Source: Letharia columbiana (Eukaryota > Ascomycota > Lecanoromycetes > Lecanorales > Parmeliaceae). Taken from it: DNA of 64,000 nucleotides. Of this stretch, positions 23,412 through 37,839 are shown piece after piece. Under the pieces are notes generated by a model. The model ran no database searches and had not been told where the DNA came from. It saw nothing but the letters and a program-made list of their open reading frames with translations. The number at the start of each line of letters is the position of its first letter. The first letter of the stretch is position 1. The stretch is taken from the NCBI RefSeq assembly GCF_014066305.1, contig NW_023501057.1, positions 620,001-684,000 on the forward strand. The letters are read 5' to 3'. A program made the translations under genes and the position numbers.

Positions 23412-26199
23412 ATGAATATCGACTCGATATCTAATCTAGTTCGATAATTAGATATCAATTTCATTTAACTAAGAGACTTCGATTTGAATTATAATTTCAT
23501 TAACCTCTTAGCGTCTCGCTCTTTCAAATACGATTCTATAGAGTTAACTATTAAAGACGAAATTATAATACTATAACTTAAGCCTATTGCAGAGATAGAG
23601 AGTACTATTATCTTATTATCTAGATTTATTATTTACATCGCATTTATTCTCTCTTCTTCTATCTTCTACTCATTTAATTACTACTATAATATTAAATTTA
23701 TAATTATATTACCTTCGAGTAAATATATATCTTCTTCTCTTATAGTAATTAGAGTTATTAGATTATTAATACTATTAACTATATCGCGATTCGTAATATC
23801 GAAAAATACATATAAAAGAATTAGTTTTCGCTTTCTATAATCTCGTAAGTATCTAATAAGTCTACTATTATTTTTACATTATTTTTTATAGAAGCGATAT
23901 ACTCGATATATATTCTCTTATCTATTATTAGTTAATTATAAGATACGCGTTTTTTAGTAACTAATAACGTATTAACGCCTTAGCGAACGTATATTACTAC
24001 TCTAGTCTTACTTATCGTAAAATCTAATTTTAACTTCATATTCTTTATAGTTATATAAAAAATATTTATAAATCTATATATAAAAAATATCTTATATTAA
24101 TAAATATTTATAAAAAAGAAGAGTCTATAACGAGCTATTTAGAGGAGAAATACTTTTATTACTTTTAAACGTTTCTTCGTATTTAATACGTATATAATTA
24201 AAGCGCTTTTATATATATAAAACTATATTTATATATTTACTTTAAAATAGTAAAGCCGCCTATAGAGTATATAATTTAGAGATATATATTTTATATAAAA
24301 GAAATTAATTTTACTTTAATTTAAATTATTTAATTTAGATAGTAATACCTCTAAAAATAATCTTAAGTATTATAAAAGAAATATACTAGATCTATTTATT
24401 ATTATTTATAATATATAATTATTTTATTATATTTAGCTAGCTAATATATCTTTATATTAAAATAAAAGTCTTTTAGATATAAACGATCGAAGCTAAATAA
24501 ATTATTAAGAGTTATATATATTCGAAAAGAAGATAATTTAATTAATCGATTTTTATAGATATAAAAAAGAAAGAAGATTAGTATATCTACTGAAAAAGAA
24601 ACTTAACTATCTACTAATTAATCGAAGAGTAGACGAAAATTATATAGATATAGTATTTATTAGCTACTATATCTTACTATTACCTCTTATATCGAAGAGT
24701 TAAAATAAGTATTAATTTTCGAAATATTAATTATCGAAGTAATTATTATCGCTTAAACTTTATTAAAGATTATTAATTTTAAAATTACTAGTAAAGAATA
24801 GATCTTAGAAAATTTATACTATTATTAAATAAATTTATATCTCTAATAGATATAATAGCGAAATTTGTACTCTTATTATTAATATACGCGTTACTAATTT
24901 TAACATTAATCGAAACTTCTATCGAAGTTTCTACTAATAATTAATTAAAGTTAATTAAAGATATAATATATTAATATTTAATTAAGACTATCGAGGTAGT
25001 TATTAATAAAGTTAATATCGATCGAAATTTACTTATAATTAATTAAAGTTAATTAAAGATATAATATATATTTTAAAAAATAACGTTAAATATCCGACTC
25101 GAACTCTATAATCTCATTTAAATTTCTTTCACCTTATATCTCACTTATTCTAACGCGCATTTTCTTATTATTATATTATATATATTATTATATTAATATC
25201 TATACTTTCTTTAAATAATATACTTATAATAATAGCGTCTATCGAAATCGATTTCTATCTTAAAATTAATGTCGTTAAATTAGACGTTATTATAAACTAA
25301 GATAACATTTATAAAGAACTTCGATTTTCAGAATTTATATTTAAAGTAATAAAAGAGGAGTTCTCGCGTTAATTAAAATATAAAGATCTTTAGAAAAAGT
25401 CTATAAGATCGTATAAGAGAAAGATTAATATTATTATAAGCGAGATTATTTAGTTACTATCTATTCTTAATTATATAATTATATAAGACTCTAGCTTTCT
25501 TTTTAAATTCTTATATAAATTAATCTTATTAATTAACGAGGTATCTACGAAGTAAAAGAAGTAATTACTTAAAAGAGAATCGATAGAAATATAAAAAGAT
25601 AAATATACGAAGACCTAGAAGCTCTTAACGATTAAGAGATTAGTAAACTCCTATTAATCTAGTAAACTATCAATTAAAAATCCCCCTAGTATTAACTCCC
25701 TCTAACTTATTATTATTAATAACCTAAATAAATATAAACTTATCTCTATTTAGAAGTTAATAAATAATTTAATAATAATCTTTTAATTCTAAAAACAACT
25801 TAGTCTTAAAGCTCTTATTATCTATCTTCAATTAAAACGATTCTAAGGCGATATTAATAAAAATTCTATAATACTATCTCGTCTAACTTATAAAGTAAAT
25901 AATACGAGTTTAATTATAGATAATAATAATTACTTATAAAAGATATATAAATATTAAAAGCGAGTATATATATTTAAATAGCGGATATTCTTATAGCGCG
26001 TAATTAAAGGTTTATTAATCTCGCTTTTCTACGTTAACGATAAATATTAATATTAATTCTAACTTTAATTAAGACGTTAGATATCGAAGTTAATATCTTT
26101 AAAACTTCGTAAAATTTATTAATATACTTATATCTCTAATTTTAATAATCTTCTAGAATATTTAAATATCTAGCTTTTTCTTCTATTAAGCTAAAGTAA
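23412..26199. other. AT-rich RIP-decayed DNA
   Basis: No readable gene. There is a perfect 10-bp inverted repeat GATATCTAAT...ATTAGATATC at about 23428-23458, and a repeated AATTAATTAAAGTTAATTAA motif near 24940 and 25035. The first 200 bp keep more GC than the rest. Confidence 0.55.
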
Positions 26200-29030
26200 A
26201 TCTCGAAGTTTTTAATCTCTTTTAATTTTTATAATATTCTACCTTAATCTAATCCTATTAAAATTCCGCTTTCTCTCTATTCTACTATTACTCGACTTTC
26301 GATCTTATTATCTAATCTACTTAATATCTATAAAGAAAAGAAAATAAATTTCTAACTTATTAATATTAGCTTAGACGAGAATAACTCTTAATTATAAATT
26401 TATCATTATTCTTTATAAAAGAAATCTATTAATAATTTAATAAATAATACTATTATATTTAAAACTTATAAAAATAATAACGCGCTTCTACTATAGAAGA
26501 AGAAGTATTTAATAATAAAAGATATTATATTAATAAAGCTCTTAATTAAATAAGATTATATCTTTTAATTAACTAACTCTTATAATATTAAAATTAATAA
26601 GATTATAAGTTAAAGAAAGATATAGAATAATATAAAGACCGATAATAGAGATCTAATATTAGAGTATATATTCGAGTACTATTAATTATCTATTCTTTAT
26701 ACTAATTAATATAATAAAAAAATAAAGCTCGATAAAGAAGAAAGATCTTAATAATTTAATATAACTTAGTAAATTATAAAGTAAATCTTATAGCTTAATC
26801 GTAATAATATAAGTACTAATAATACTTAAATATTTAGAGACTTAGACTATATCTTAGATTCGCGAAAAATACTAATTTCTATTATTCTAAAGATTTATTA
26901 ACTCTATAATTTAATATAATAATATCTTTAAATAAATATCTACGAAGAAGCTATTAATATAAATAAACTTAACTTTAATAAAATAAATACATTTAATTCT
27001 TTTATTCGACTCGCTAATATAAATATTTCTTTAGACTCTAATACTATTAATAAGTTAAATATTTAAATAATAACTTATTCTACGATTTAATATCCTCAAA
27101 GAATACTAAGATATTACTATTATCGAAGCCTTTAAAAAATCTCCCTTCGCAGATAAATATCTTATATCGAGATTCATTCGAAAGAATCGATAATTTTAAT
27201 ACTCTTCGACTAAGATACTTAACGTTACTTATTTATATAAAAATAAAGCGAACTACGTAGCCTAAATAATATCTAAAATAAAATTCTTCCTTATTATCGT
27301 CCTAATAAAGACTTTCGTAAATTAACTTATAGAAATTACTAAGCTTATAAATTTCGACAATTATAACGTTATATAACTTCGCGTATTTTATATATATAGA
27401 TTAACTCGATATTATAAAATTAATATTAAACCCTTAACTTCTATAAATATTAAATTACTTAAATATATAATCGACGATTAAACTTAATCTAGATAAGAGA
27501 GATTCTTAATTCTAATAACTCTTAAGTTATATAAGAATTATATAAAAGTTATAATTAAAGATAAAGGGAAATTTAAATATAACTTCGCTATCGACTAGAT
27601 TTATATTAATAAATTCTATAATATAAAGTTAGATATCGCCTTAACTCTTATATTAATTAATATCTATAAAATAAAGTAATCTAGAATTATAATCGATAAT
27701 TCTATAAGTATACGAAAACTATATAAAAAGAGGCGAGTATATTATAATAGACTAGCGAAGGAGTATAAGTACTATCTATTATTCGTATATAAATACTTAA
27801 CTATATTATAGATTAAATCCTTTATAAATATAGCGATAATAATTCTCTCGATAAAGTAGCTATAATAGAGGATAAATCCTATTATATCGACGATAATAGA
27901 GAAAATATACTATAAGATTAAGAAGTAAATAGAAAATATGAAAGCTCGCTTACGTAGCCTATCGAATAAGAAATTAAAGAGAAATATTAATAAAATATAG
28001 ATAATTCTAGATAAGCTAATAATTAAACGAATAGCGAAAATAAGAACTATTAATAATAATACTTTACTTATTAAACTTTCATTATATAAGATAAAAAAGA
28101 TTATCTATATATTAAATAAGAATTAAAAAAAGATATTATAGAATACTAATTAAATTATCTAGAATTAGATTAAAGCGAAATATATTATATAATATAAGAA
28201 AATCGTAATCTAAGATTATAACATCTCTAATTTCATCTATAACTTATACTTTAATAGAGCTTATAAGCTTCGAATAGTAATAATAATTTTAAATATTCTT
28301 AATTTCTCTAAATAATATCAACTAAAGTTAATTAATTCTAAGTATTAAAATAATAAAAACTATTATAAGATAAGATAATAATAATTAAACTTTATAAAGC
28401 TAGATAATAAAAAAGATAATTAACTTTAATACTTAGAATATAATATCTATAACTACTATCTAGACGAGTTAATATAAGATACTCTTAAGCTTATCGTCTT
28501 AAAATAGCTAATTAATACTCTTAAGAAGGATATATATAGATATATTAAAAAATTAATCGTTTTTATAAGTTCCCTTATTATTAATCTTATTATTAATTTA
28601 ATATATTTTTCTTTTTTATCTAATTAATCTTAAGTAATATTAATAGACTCGTAGTAACTTAAATAAGAGTATTCAAACTATAAAACTCTCTAATACTTCT
28701 TAGCGATTCTCCTTAAGAATTATAATAATATAATAATATAATCTTTTAAAAATAATAACGAATCTCGCTTTCTAATTTTTATTAAATATCTTATAAATAT
28801 AGATATAACCTTAATAAGATTCTTTCGCTCTATGAATCTAGATGTTAATTAAGAGAAATAATAAGATATTTAAATAGATAATAGAATAATATAATTATTA
28901 TAAAAAAATAAAAAGATCTATAATTATTACTTAATATTAAATAATCTAAATAGCTTAGATAATAAGATATTAAATCGAAATATATGAAGAGAGATAGTTC
29001 GATCTTAGATATATAATAATATTAAGAATA
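26200..29030 (+). repeat. Tandem duplication, copy A (about 2.8 kb)
   Basis: Aligns in direct orientation with 29760-32560, offset about 3.53 kb. Shared anchors include TATTAGCTTAGACGAGA (26365 and 29900), AAGATATTATATTAATAAAGC (about 26520 and 30055) and the end GAAGAGAGATAGTT (28990 and 32515). The copies have diverged mainly by transitions, as expected when RIP hits a linked duplication. Confidence 0.8.
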
Positions 29031-29759
29031 AAAACGATAATACTAAGAATATAAATAATGCGAATATATAAGTAGCTTAGATATCGCTTATTCGATTTTG
29101 ATATTACTACTATATTCAATATTTAAATTAAATAAATAATATATTTAAGTTAATTAATAATAATAATAAACTTAATATCTAACTTCTACTAAATATCTAT
29201 AATTCTTTTAATTATAACTTTTAATTATTAATATAATCTCTAATCTAGCTTCTAAATAATATAAATTATAGTTAAATATTTAAATCGAATAAATAATTCG
29301 AATAGTCGATAAACTATCGAATCGAAGTCGAATAGTTAATTATCGCGCTAGTTATTAGCGCCTATAATATTATATTCTACTATTTTCCCTTCGTAATTTA
29401 TTATTTAATATTTACTTCGTAAACTTTACACTATAAATAATATTTAATAAAACCTTTATTAAAGCTACTCTTAATTTTAATATCGAGTTCTATCTAATAT
29501 AAATCTTTTATCTTAACTTTTAAAACTAGCTTTCGATCTAAATAAGTTATTAATAATATATTATATTCTTCTTTTAAACTTTATTTATTACTAAAGTAAA
29601 TTATTAAATAAATCTCTATCTATAAAGAAGATTAAGTTATCTATTAAAGTACTCTAATTCTAATCTTAATTCTTAATATTCTTCTTTTTTATATCTTTCT
29701 TTTACTATACTTCGTATAAGATAATTCTTAGAAAATCTTAAAGTTCTTAATTTCTCTTA

Positions 29760-32560
29760 AACTTGCTAATATCTTTATTTTAATCTAAATCTACTAAAAC
29801 TTCGCTTTCTTTTTATTCTATTATCGCTTCGCCTTTAATCTTACTATCTAACTTACTTAATATTTATAAAGAAAATAAGATAGATTCTCGATTTATTAGT
29901 ATTAGCTTAGACGAGAGTAACTCTTAACTATAAATCTATCGCTATTTTTTATAAAAGAAATTCGTTAATAATTTAATAGATAACGTTATTATACTTAAAA
30001 CTTATAAGAGTAATAATACGCTTTTATTATAAAAGAAAAGGCGTTTAATAGTAAAAGATATTATATTAATAAAGCTCTTAATTAAATAAGATTATACTCT
30101 TCGATTAGCTAACTCTTATAATATTAAAATTAATAAAATTATAAATTAAAGAAAGATATAAAATAATATAAAGATTGACGATAGAGATCTAATATTAGAG
30201 TATATATTCGAGTATTATTAATTATCTACTCTTTATATTAATTAATCTAATAAAAAAATTAAGCTCGATAAAAAAAGAAGATTATAATAATTAAATTAGA
30301 CTTAATAAATTATAAAATAAATTCTATAACTTAATCGTAATAATAAAAGTATTAAAAATATTTATATCTTTAGAGGCTTAGAGTATATCTTAAATTCATA
30401 AGAAACCTCGATATCTATTATCTTAAAAACTTATTAGCTATATAATTTAATATAAAGATATTTTTAGATAGATCTCTATAATAAAGTAATTAATATAGAT
30501 AAATCTAGCTTCGATAAGATAAATATACTTAATTCTTTTATTTAACTCGCTAATATAAATATTTTTTTAAACTCTAATACTATTAATAAGTTCGATATTT
30601 AAGCAATAACTTACTCTATAATTTAATATTCTCGAAAAATACTAGAATATTATTATCGTTAAAATCTTTAAAAAGTCTCCCTTCGCGAGTAAATATCTTA
30701 TATCGAAGTTCGTTTAAAAGAATTAATAGTTTTAATACCCTTTAGTCGAGATATTTAATATTATATATCTATATAAAGACGAAGTTAACTATATAGCTTA
30801 AATAATATCTAAATTAAAATTCTTCTTAATAATTATTCTAGTTAAAATTTTCGCGAATTAATTTATCGAAATTATTAAGCTAATAGATCTCGAAGATTAT
30901 AATATAATATAACTTTATATTTTTTATATATATAGATTAATTTAATATTATAATATTAATCTAAAGTCTTTAACTTCTATAAATATTAAATTACTTAAAT
31001 ATATAGTTAATAATAAAGCTTAACTTAAATAAGAGAGATTCTTAATCTTAATAACGCTCGAGTTCTATAAGAATTATATTTAAGTTAAAATAAAGAGTTT
31101 ATTTATATATAACTTCGCTATTAAATAAATCTACGTTAATGAGTATTATAATATAAAATTAAATATCTTCTTAATATCTATATTAATTATCATCTATAAG
31201 ATAAAGTAATCTAGAATTATTATCGAAGACCTCGCTTATATATAAAACTCGAATAAGAAAAAGTAAGTATATTATAATAGAATAGCGAAGGAGTTTAAAT
31301 ATTATCTATTATTCATCTATAAATATTTAGTTATACTATAAACTATATTCTTTACTAATATAGTGATAATAGTTCTATTAATTAAGTAGTTATAATAAGA
31401 GATAAATATCGTTTTATCTAAGATAATAGAGAAGAAATATCGTGATATTAAAAAGCGTATAGAGAATATAAAGTCTTATCTACACGCTTTATCGAATAAG
31501 GAGTTAAAGAGAAATATCGACGAAATATAGATGATTCTAGATAAGCTAATAATTAAATAAATAATAAAATCGAGAACTATTAATAACGACGCTTTACTTA
31601 TAAAGCTTTTATCTTATAAGATAAAAAAAATTATCTACTTATTAAACGACGATTAGAGAAAAATTTTTTAAAATATTAATTAGACTATTTAAGATTAGAT
31701 TAAAATCGAGTATCTTATATAATATAATAAGATCTAGAGTTAAAGGCATAATCTATCTAAATCTATATACGAGTTATACTTTAATAAGGCCTATAAACTA
31801 CGCGCTATAATTATTATTTCTAATATTCTCAAATTCTCTAAGGCGTATTAACTGAAGCTAATCGATATTAAATATTATAATAATAAGAATTATTATAAAT
31901 CTAGATAATAGCGATTAATCTTTTAAGTTAAATAATATAAAGAAGAAATAACTATAGTATTTATAAGATAGTATATATAATTACTATCTATACGACTTAA
32001 TAAAAGATATTTTTAAACTTATCGTATTGAAATAGCTAATTAATACTCTTAATAAAGATATTTATAAATATTTTAAAAAGCTAGTAATATTTATAAATTC
32101 TCTCGTGATTAGTCTAATTATCGCTTTAATATAATCTTCTTCTCTATTCTATTAAATTTAAATAATATTAATAAACTTATAATAACTTAAGTAAGAGTAT
32201 TTAGATAACGAAACTCTCTAATGCTCTTTAATTATTTAATTTAAAAATCGCGATAATCTAATAATATAGCCTTTTAAGAATAACGATAAATTCTACTTTT
32301 TTATTTTAATTAAGCGCTTTATAGATATAAGTATAACGCTAATAAGAGTTTTTCGCTTTATTAATCTAAATGCTAATTAAGAGAAATAATAAAATATTTA
32401 AATAGATAAGAGAGTAATATAACTATTATAGAAAAATAAAAAGATATATAATTACTACTTAATATTAGATAATCTAAAAAACCTCGATAATAAGATTTTA
32501 AATAGAAATATGCGAAGAGAGATAGTTTATTCTTAAATATATAATAATACTATATCGTCT
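29760..32560 (+). repeat. Tandem duplication, copy B (about 2.8 kb), with decayed plus-strand coding potential
   Basis: Second copy of 26200-29030. The plus strand of both copies reads as a long protein broken only by RIP-type stops, for example VYYNRIAKEFKYYLLFIYKY, KRIENIKSYLHALSNKELKR, DALLIKLLSYKIKKIIYLL and YELYFNKAYKLRAIIIISN (31270-31830). I do not recognise the family. The same order occurs in copy A. RIP preferentially destroys linked duplications of this size, which may explain why this block is so strongly mutated. Confidence 0.65.
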
Positions 32561-34980
32561 TTTTAGATACGCTATTTATAAGTATACTCGATTATTCTAA
32601 AGCTTCTATACTATTTTAATATATAATTATAATTTAATATTAAATAACTTATAAGGCCTAGATAAGAAGATTTTAAATAAGAAGATTAAATAAAAGATAT
32701 TTAATTTAGAGATTAATATCTACGATAAATATAAGAATAACGATATAAGTAAAGAAGTAAAAGATAAGATAATTTAGATATGCGATAGATAGAGAGATTA
32801 GAGAAAACACATATTATTTTTAAATAGATATTTTAAATATCTAAATAATATATAGTATAATTCGACTTTATATCGTATTATTCGACTTTAACTATTTAAC
32901 TTAATTATTAATTAATCTCTTAAATAGATAGAATAAATAATATAATAGAGTTTATTAAATGGAGGTCGGCTCGTAAGGTCTATTTCTAAATTAGAATCTT
33001 TATTAATTCTATAATATTCTTCTTAATATATCCTCCTCTAGAATTATTCTACTTCTTTTAGAATTCTATAATTTAATTAATCTTAGATATAAAATATAGA
33101 TCTTTATAAATTAGCGTTATATTATCTTTATCTATTCTATCTAAATTATTCTATATTAATATTAATTTAAAAATCTAGACGATATTAATTATCTTATGCG
33201 ATTTAATAGTAGAAGAGTCTAGCTATAAAAAGATTTACTTCTTTTTAAAGTAAGAGATAAAAAAGAGATATCTGATTAAAAGCGCGCTTAACGTTTTCTA
33301 TAATTAAATAAAGCTCGATAAGACCTTTAAGTAATTAAAAAACGCCTTTTCGAGAATCTTTATATCTAGTATTTTAAGAGAATAATTAAGTAATTACAAA
33401 CTAAGTATAACTATAAAAATTAATTATATATATATATAGGCTTATAAATATAGACGACTAAATAAATAACCTATCTCTATTAATAATATCGATCTTATAT
33501 TATAATTATATATCTTTAATCAAGCTAATTTCTATATATATTTAAAGAGAACTATAATTAATACGCTAATATTACTTCTTAATATTATTAAAATTTAAAT
33601 ATTAATTCGCGTTATAATAAATAATATCGATTTCGATATATTTATAAATATATTAAAAGAAGATAAAGTATATAACGTTATAATAGATCGAATTATATAT
33701 TATATCGATAATAAAGATATTAAAATTAATTATTTCTAAAAGTTTAAAATAATTATATTATTAATATACGAGTAAGACTAGAATCTTATATTCTTTATAA
33801 TTAAAGAATATTAGATAAGTAAATATTTATTTTTTATATATATCTACTATTGCTAATACGCGAAGAGATTATTCGTCTTAAAGGAAAAAAAAGGTAATAA
33901 AGATATTAAGAGAAATATATAAAGCGATATAATAGTCTAAATCGATCGTTCTCGCTATTAGCGAAAGAATTCGGAGTTATAATATATATATATATAAGAA
34001 ATAATTAGATATTTATACTATAATTATTATATTCTCTAAAGCTTAATTAGTTTTAAGAAATCCTATAATATAAAGAGTTTATCTTACTAAAATAATCTAT
34101 AATCTTTACTTTCTCTAAATATCTTTCTATACTTTATATAATATAAAACCTTTATCTTTAATATAGCTAGCGCCTCGCGTTATTTAATAATATTAAACTC
34201 GAATAACTTCTAGAAAATTCGCTAGTATAAATTTTCTTTATAGACTATATCTTAATAGGCTTCGATTAGAGAAAATACGCGATCTTTATTAAATAGAGAG
34301 AGGTAATATAAAAGACGCTGAAACTAATATTTAATCTCTATATCTTATCGATAGAGATTATAAAAAGACGATATTAACTATAATAGAAATATACTATTAT
34401 ATATAAAATAGCTTTAAGTTATTAAAAAGAACTATATATTATCTTTAATAGTTATAAAGTCTATAATAATATCGTTATCGATAATTATATAAATTATAAC
34501 TTTATATATAGCGCCATCTAAAAAATAAAATATATTATCGATATATTGAAGTAACCGTTATCGATAAGTATTTATACTAGAAGATCTATAATTATATATA
34601 CTAAAATAGATATTATTTATAGAAAAATACTTGAGAATAAAGAAGTAAATAAGAAAGTATAATTAAAGTAATAATATTTAATAATAAATAATAATTAACT
34701 TGACGTTAATTATTAATAGAAAATTTATTTAATTCGAATAAAGATTATTAGCGAAAATGTTATTTAGTTTGAATAGAGTATTTAAGTTAAATAGATAGTC
34801 GAATTTAAATAGAAATTCGACGCGCTTTAATTTAAATAAGTTGAAAACACGCTAATTAATAGTTCCCCTTTTCAAATTAATAACTTCTCTTTACCCTTTC
34901 ATTTTTTCATCTATTTAAATATATTTACTTTTATATTTTATTTATTATTATCTTTAGCTTTTAATATCGATTTTATTTTA
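32561..34980. other. AT-rich RIP-decayed DNA
   Basis: Mostly unreadable. Fragments such as AKRLFVLKEKKGNKD (about 33855) suggest plus-strand coding remnants, but no family can be named. The last 150 bp (34850-34980) are pyrimidine-rich and may be the old promoter of the decayed gene that follows. Confidence 0.4.
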
Positions 34981-34989
34981 ACTTCTAAT

Positions 34990-37830
34990 AATAATAGAAG
35001 ATTTATAATACTTCGTATTCTACTAAGTAAGTCTACTATATTCAAATTATAGAGATTATAAGAACTTTAAAATAAAACGCGAAAAAGAGAATAGCGATAA
35101 AGAGAGCTAAAAATGCTAGAAGAGAGAAAAAAGCTAAAAAGATAGAAAATATAAACCGTAGCCTACTTATTCGCGAAGATATTATTAATTATATATTAGT
35201 AGAAAGCGAGTAAAATAAAGAAAACTAATAAGAGAAAAAGACGTATTAAAAAATATAGATAAATAGATTCTAGGTTATCTAAACGCTATAAAATATATAA
35301 GCTTAAGAAGGGTATATATATAGTATCTAATTACGACGATAATAAATCCTTAAATAACTCTATTAATTTAGAGAAGATAAAAAAATTATTAATAATTATA
35401 ATTACTATACGTAATAAAGCTTCTTCTAATATTAATAATACTCTCTTAATTTTATATACTATTATAGATATTAGAAAAGATCTCTCTTTTAAAGTCGAAG
35501 ATGAAGATAAAGATCGTAAACTCGATATATTCTTATTTAATTCATATCTTCTATCGAGCTAATATCTTAATAGAAAGTAATAGAAAGACTTTTATTTAAA
35601 TCTTAATCGAGTATTAAAGTTATTAAATCTAGAATAAAGAGTAATAATATTAATTACTAATTAATTAGTTTTAAAATTGAATAATATCGATATAAACTAG
35701 CTAATATAAATTATGAAATTTAAAATAATTCTCGTTAGTAATAAAGAATTAGAATTAATAGAGCGAAGTAAGAATATATTATATAATTAAATATCTAGGT
35801 TAATAAATATATACTAAGTCGAAATAAAAAATAATCTATTAAGAGAAGTCGCCTTTATAATAACGAAGTTAGAATACTTCGTATAAGACTTCGATATAAG
35901 AATAAGTATATATTTTAAATATAGTAGAATAATAACTAAATCGCTATAGATAATTTAATATTAAAAAGTATTACGCTAAATAGAGTCGTTAGACGCTATT
36001 ATATCGAAGCCGCGTTATTAGTATATAACTTATTTAAGTCCTTTATTAATATATCTATTAAATAAAATAAAGGAATTTAGAGCTTCGTTAATATCTCTAA
36101 TAATATTAGATTATATATTATCGATAGATTAGAATAAAGAAAGGTATATAGATTATACTTTATAAGATGACTCGAACGAAGATAATTATTAGATCGCGCT
36201 TTAAGATAATTTAATATAATAAGAAGAACGCAATTATAATATTAAGAAAAAGTATCTTAATATATTTAAGGCGATAAGAATTATCTTATTTATAATAATT
36301 ATAATTAGCGAAGATCTTAAATATCTAAGTCTTTAAGAGCTAAGTTTCTAGTTGAAGTATTATATTAACGCGCTTAGTTAAATAATAATTAAAATATAAA
36401 GAAATTAGAGATAATAACTTTATAAGAATACTCGATTTATACGAAGTATCGATGATTAATCTATACGTTTTAAGGCGAGAAAGATATTAATATCTTTAAT
36501 TAATTATTACTATTAATACTTTAGACTCTTTCTAATAAGAATATAGCTTTTCGACTATATAGATAATTTTTATTCGATCTTAATAAAGAAAATTTGAGAT
36601 ATTATTTAATCTTATCTTAAGGTCTATATAATATTATCGTCTAAAGATATAAAGATAATAATTAGCGACTTATTAGTCGACCTTTAATTTATACGTTAAG
36701 ATCTATAAAATAGATAGAATATAGTATATTTTATAGAACTTAGATCGATTAACTTCTTTAGTTAATAGTCTCTAGAATAAGAGATACTTCTTATCTTAAT
36801 TAATAGTTATATTATTATATAAAATTTTCTTTTATAATAAAAGAGTATTTCTTAAATTTAGATAAAGAAGTAAGTATCTTTAATTACTCTTATTCGACGA
36901 TATTATAATTCTTATAATAACCGCCCTTTATTATAATCTAAAGAACTATAATTCTAGATATTTTTATATTAAAAGATGAAATAATAAGAAAGTCGAAGAT
37001 AAGTTCTTTACTATTATTTTACTACTTATATAATTATAATACTTCTTAGAAATATATAAGTATATTAAGGAGTTCTAAAGAGATATAGAATAATAGAAAA
37101 GACTTATTATATATTATATATTACGATAATATATTTTAAAGATATATCTCAAATTAGTAAAAAAGGTATAGAGATCCTCTAAATTAAATAATCTATATAA
37201 GAATTTGCTAGATAATATTACCGAGAAACCGAGCTTTATAAGCGCTTTAAGAGAAGTTATACTAAGGTTCGCTAATACTAAATTATTTAAGAGATTAAAT
37301 TTAAGCTTAATCGAAGATAACGAGAGAATCTCGCGAGCTATTAAGAAATAATTGATATATAAAATAATTAAATAGAAAGAAATCGATTTAATAAATAATA
37401 ACTAGAACTCGAATCTCTCTAAGTTTGAAATATAAATACTCCGCGTCTTAGTAAGTAGAGAGAATAGATAAAAAAGATTAAATTTTAATATATTATCTAT
37501 AGCTTTACTATAGCGAATAAAAGAAGAGATAATCTATAAAGAGAATAAGTATCTATAAATTGATAAAGTTATATTAGATAAAAAGAAAAAATACGAAGAA
37601 TATATAGCGTAGTAAATAGAATAGAAAGAGTTAGTCTCTTTATCTACTAGGCGAATTAGATAAGAATTAATAAAGAATTAAGTATCGCTATAGCGCTTAA
37701 AATTCTAATTATTTAAGAACCTATATCTTAGAGATTATAAATATTATTAATATTATAATAAGATATCGCGATAAATCTTAAATCGATAACTTTTATTAGA
37801 TACTTAGGGGTATCGAGTTTAATTTAAATT
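34990..37830 (+). pseudogene. Long decayed gene of unknown family near the right end of the inner insertion
   Basis: The plus strand reads for roughly 900 codons with few breaks other than TAA/TAG. Pieces in order are EKKAKKIENINRSLLIRED, VEDEDKDRKLDIFLFNSYL, SLDAIISKPRYQYITYLSPL, RFIRSIDDQSIRFKARK, IILPRNRALQALREVILRFA, FKRLNLSLIEDNERISRAIK and KILRQILNRQLLLDT-like sequence near the end. Compositionally it is a large, basic, helical protein. It lies about 500 bp from the insertion's right end and points toward it, a place where an element's own gene could be. I could not match it to hAT, KDZ, Helitron or DUF3435 proteins. Several frame changes remain, so exon limits are unknown. Confidence 0.45.
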
Positions 37831-37839
37831 AAATACTCT

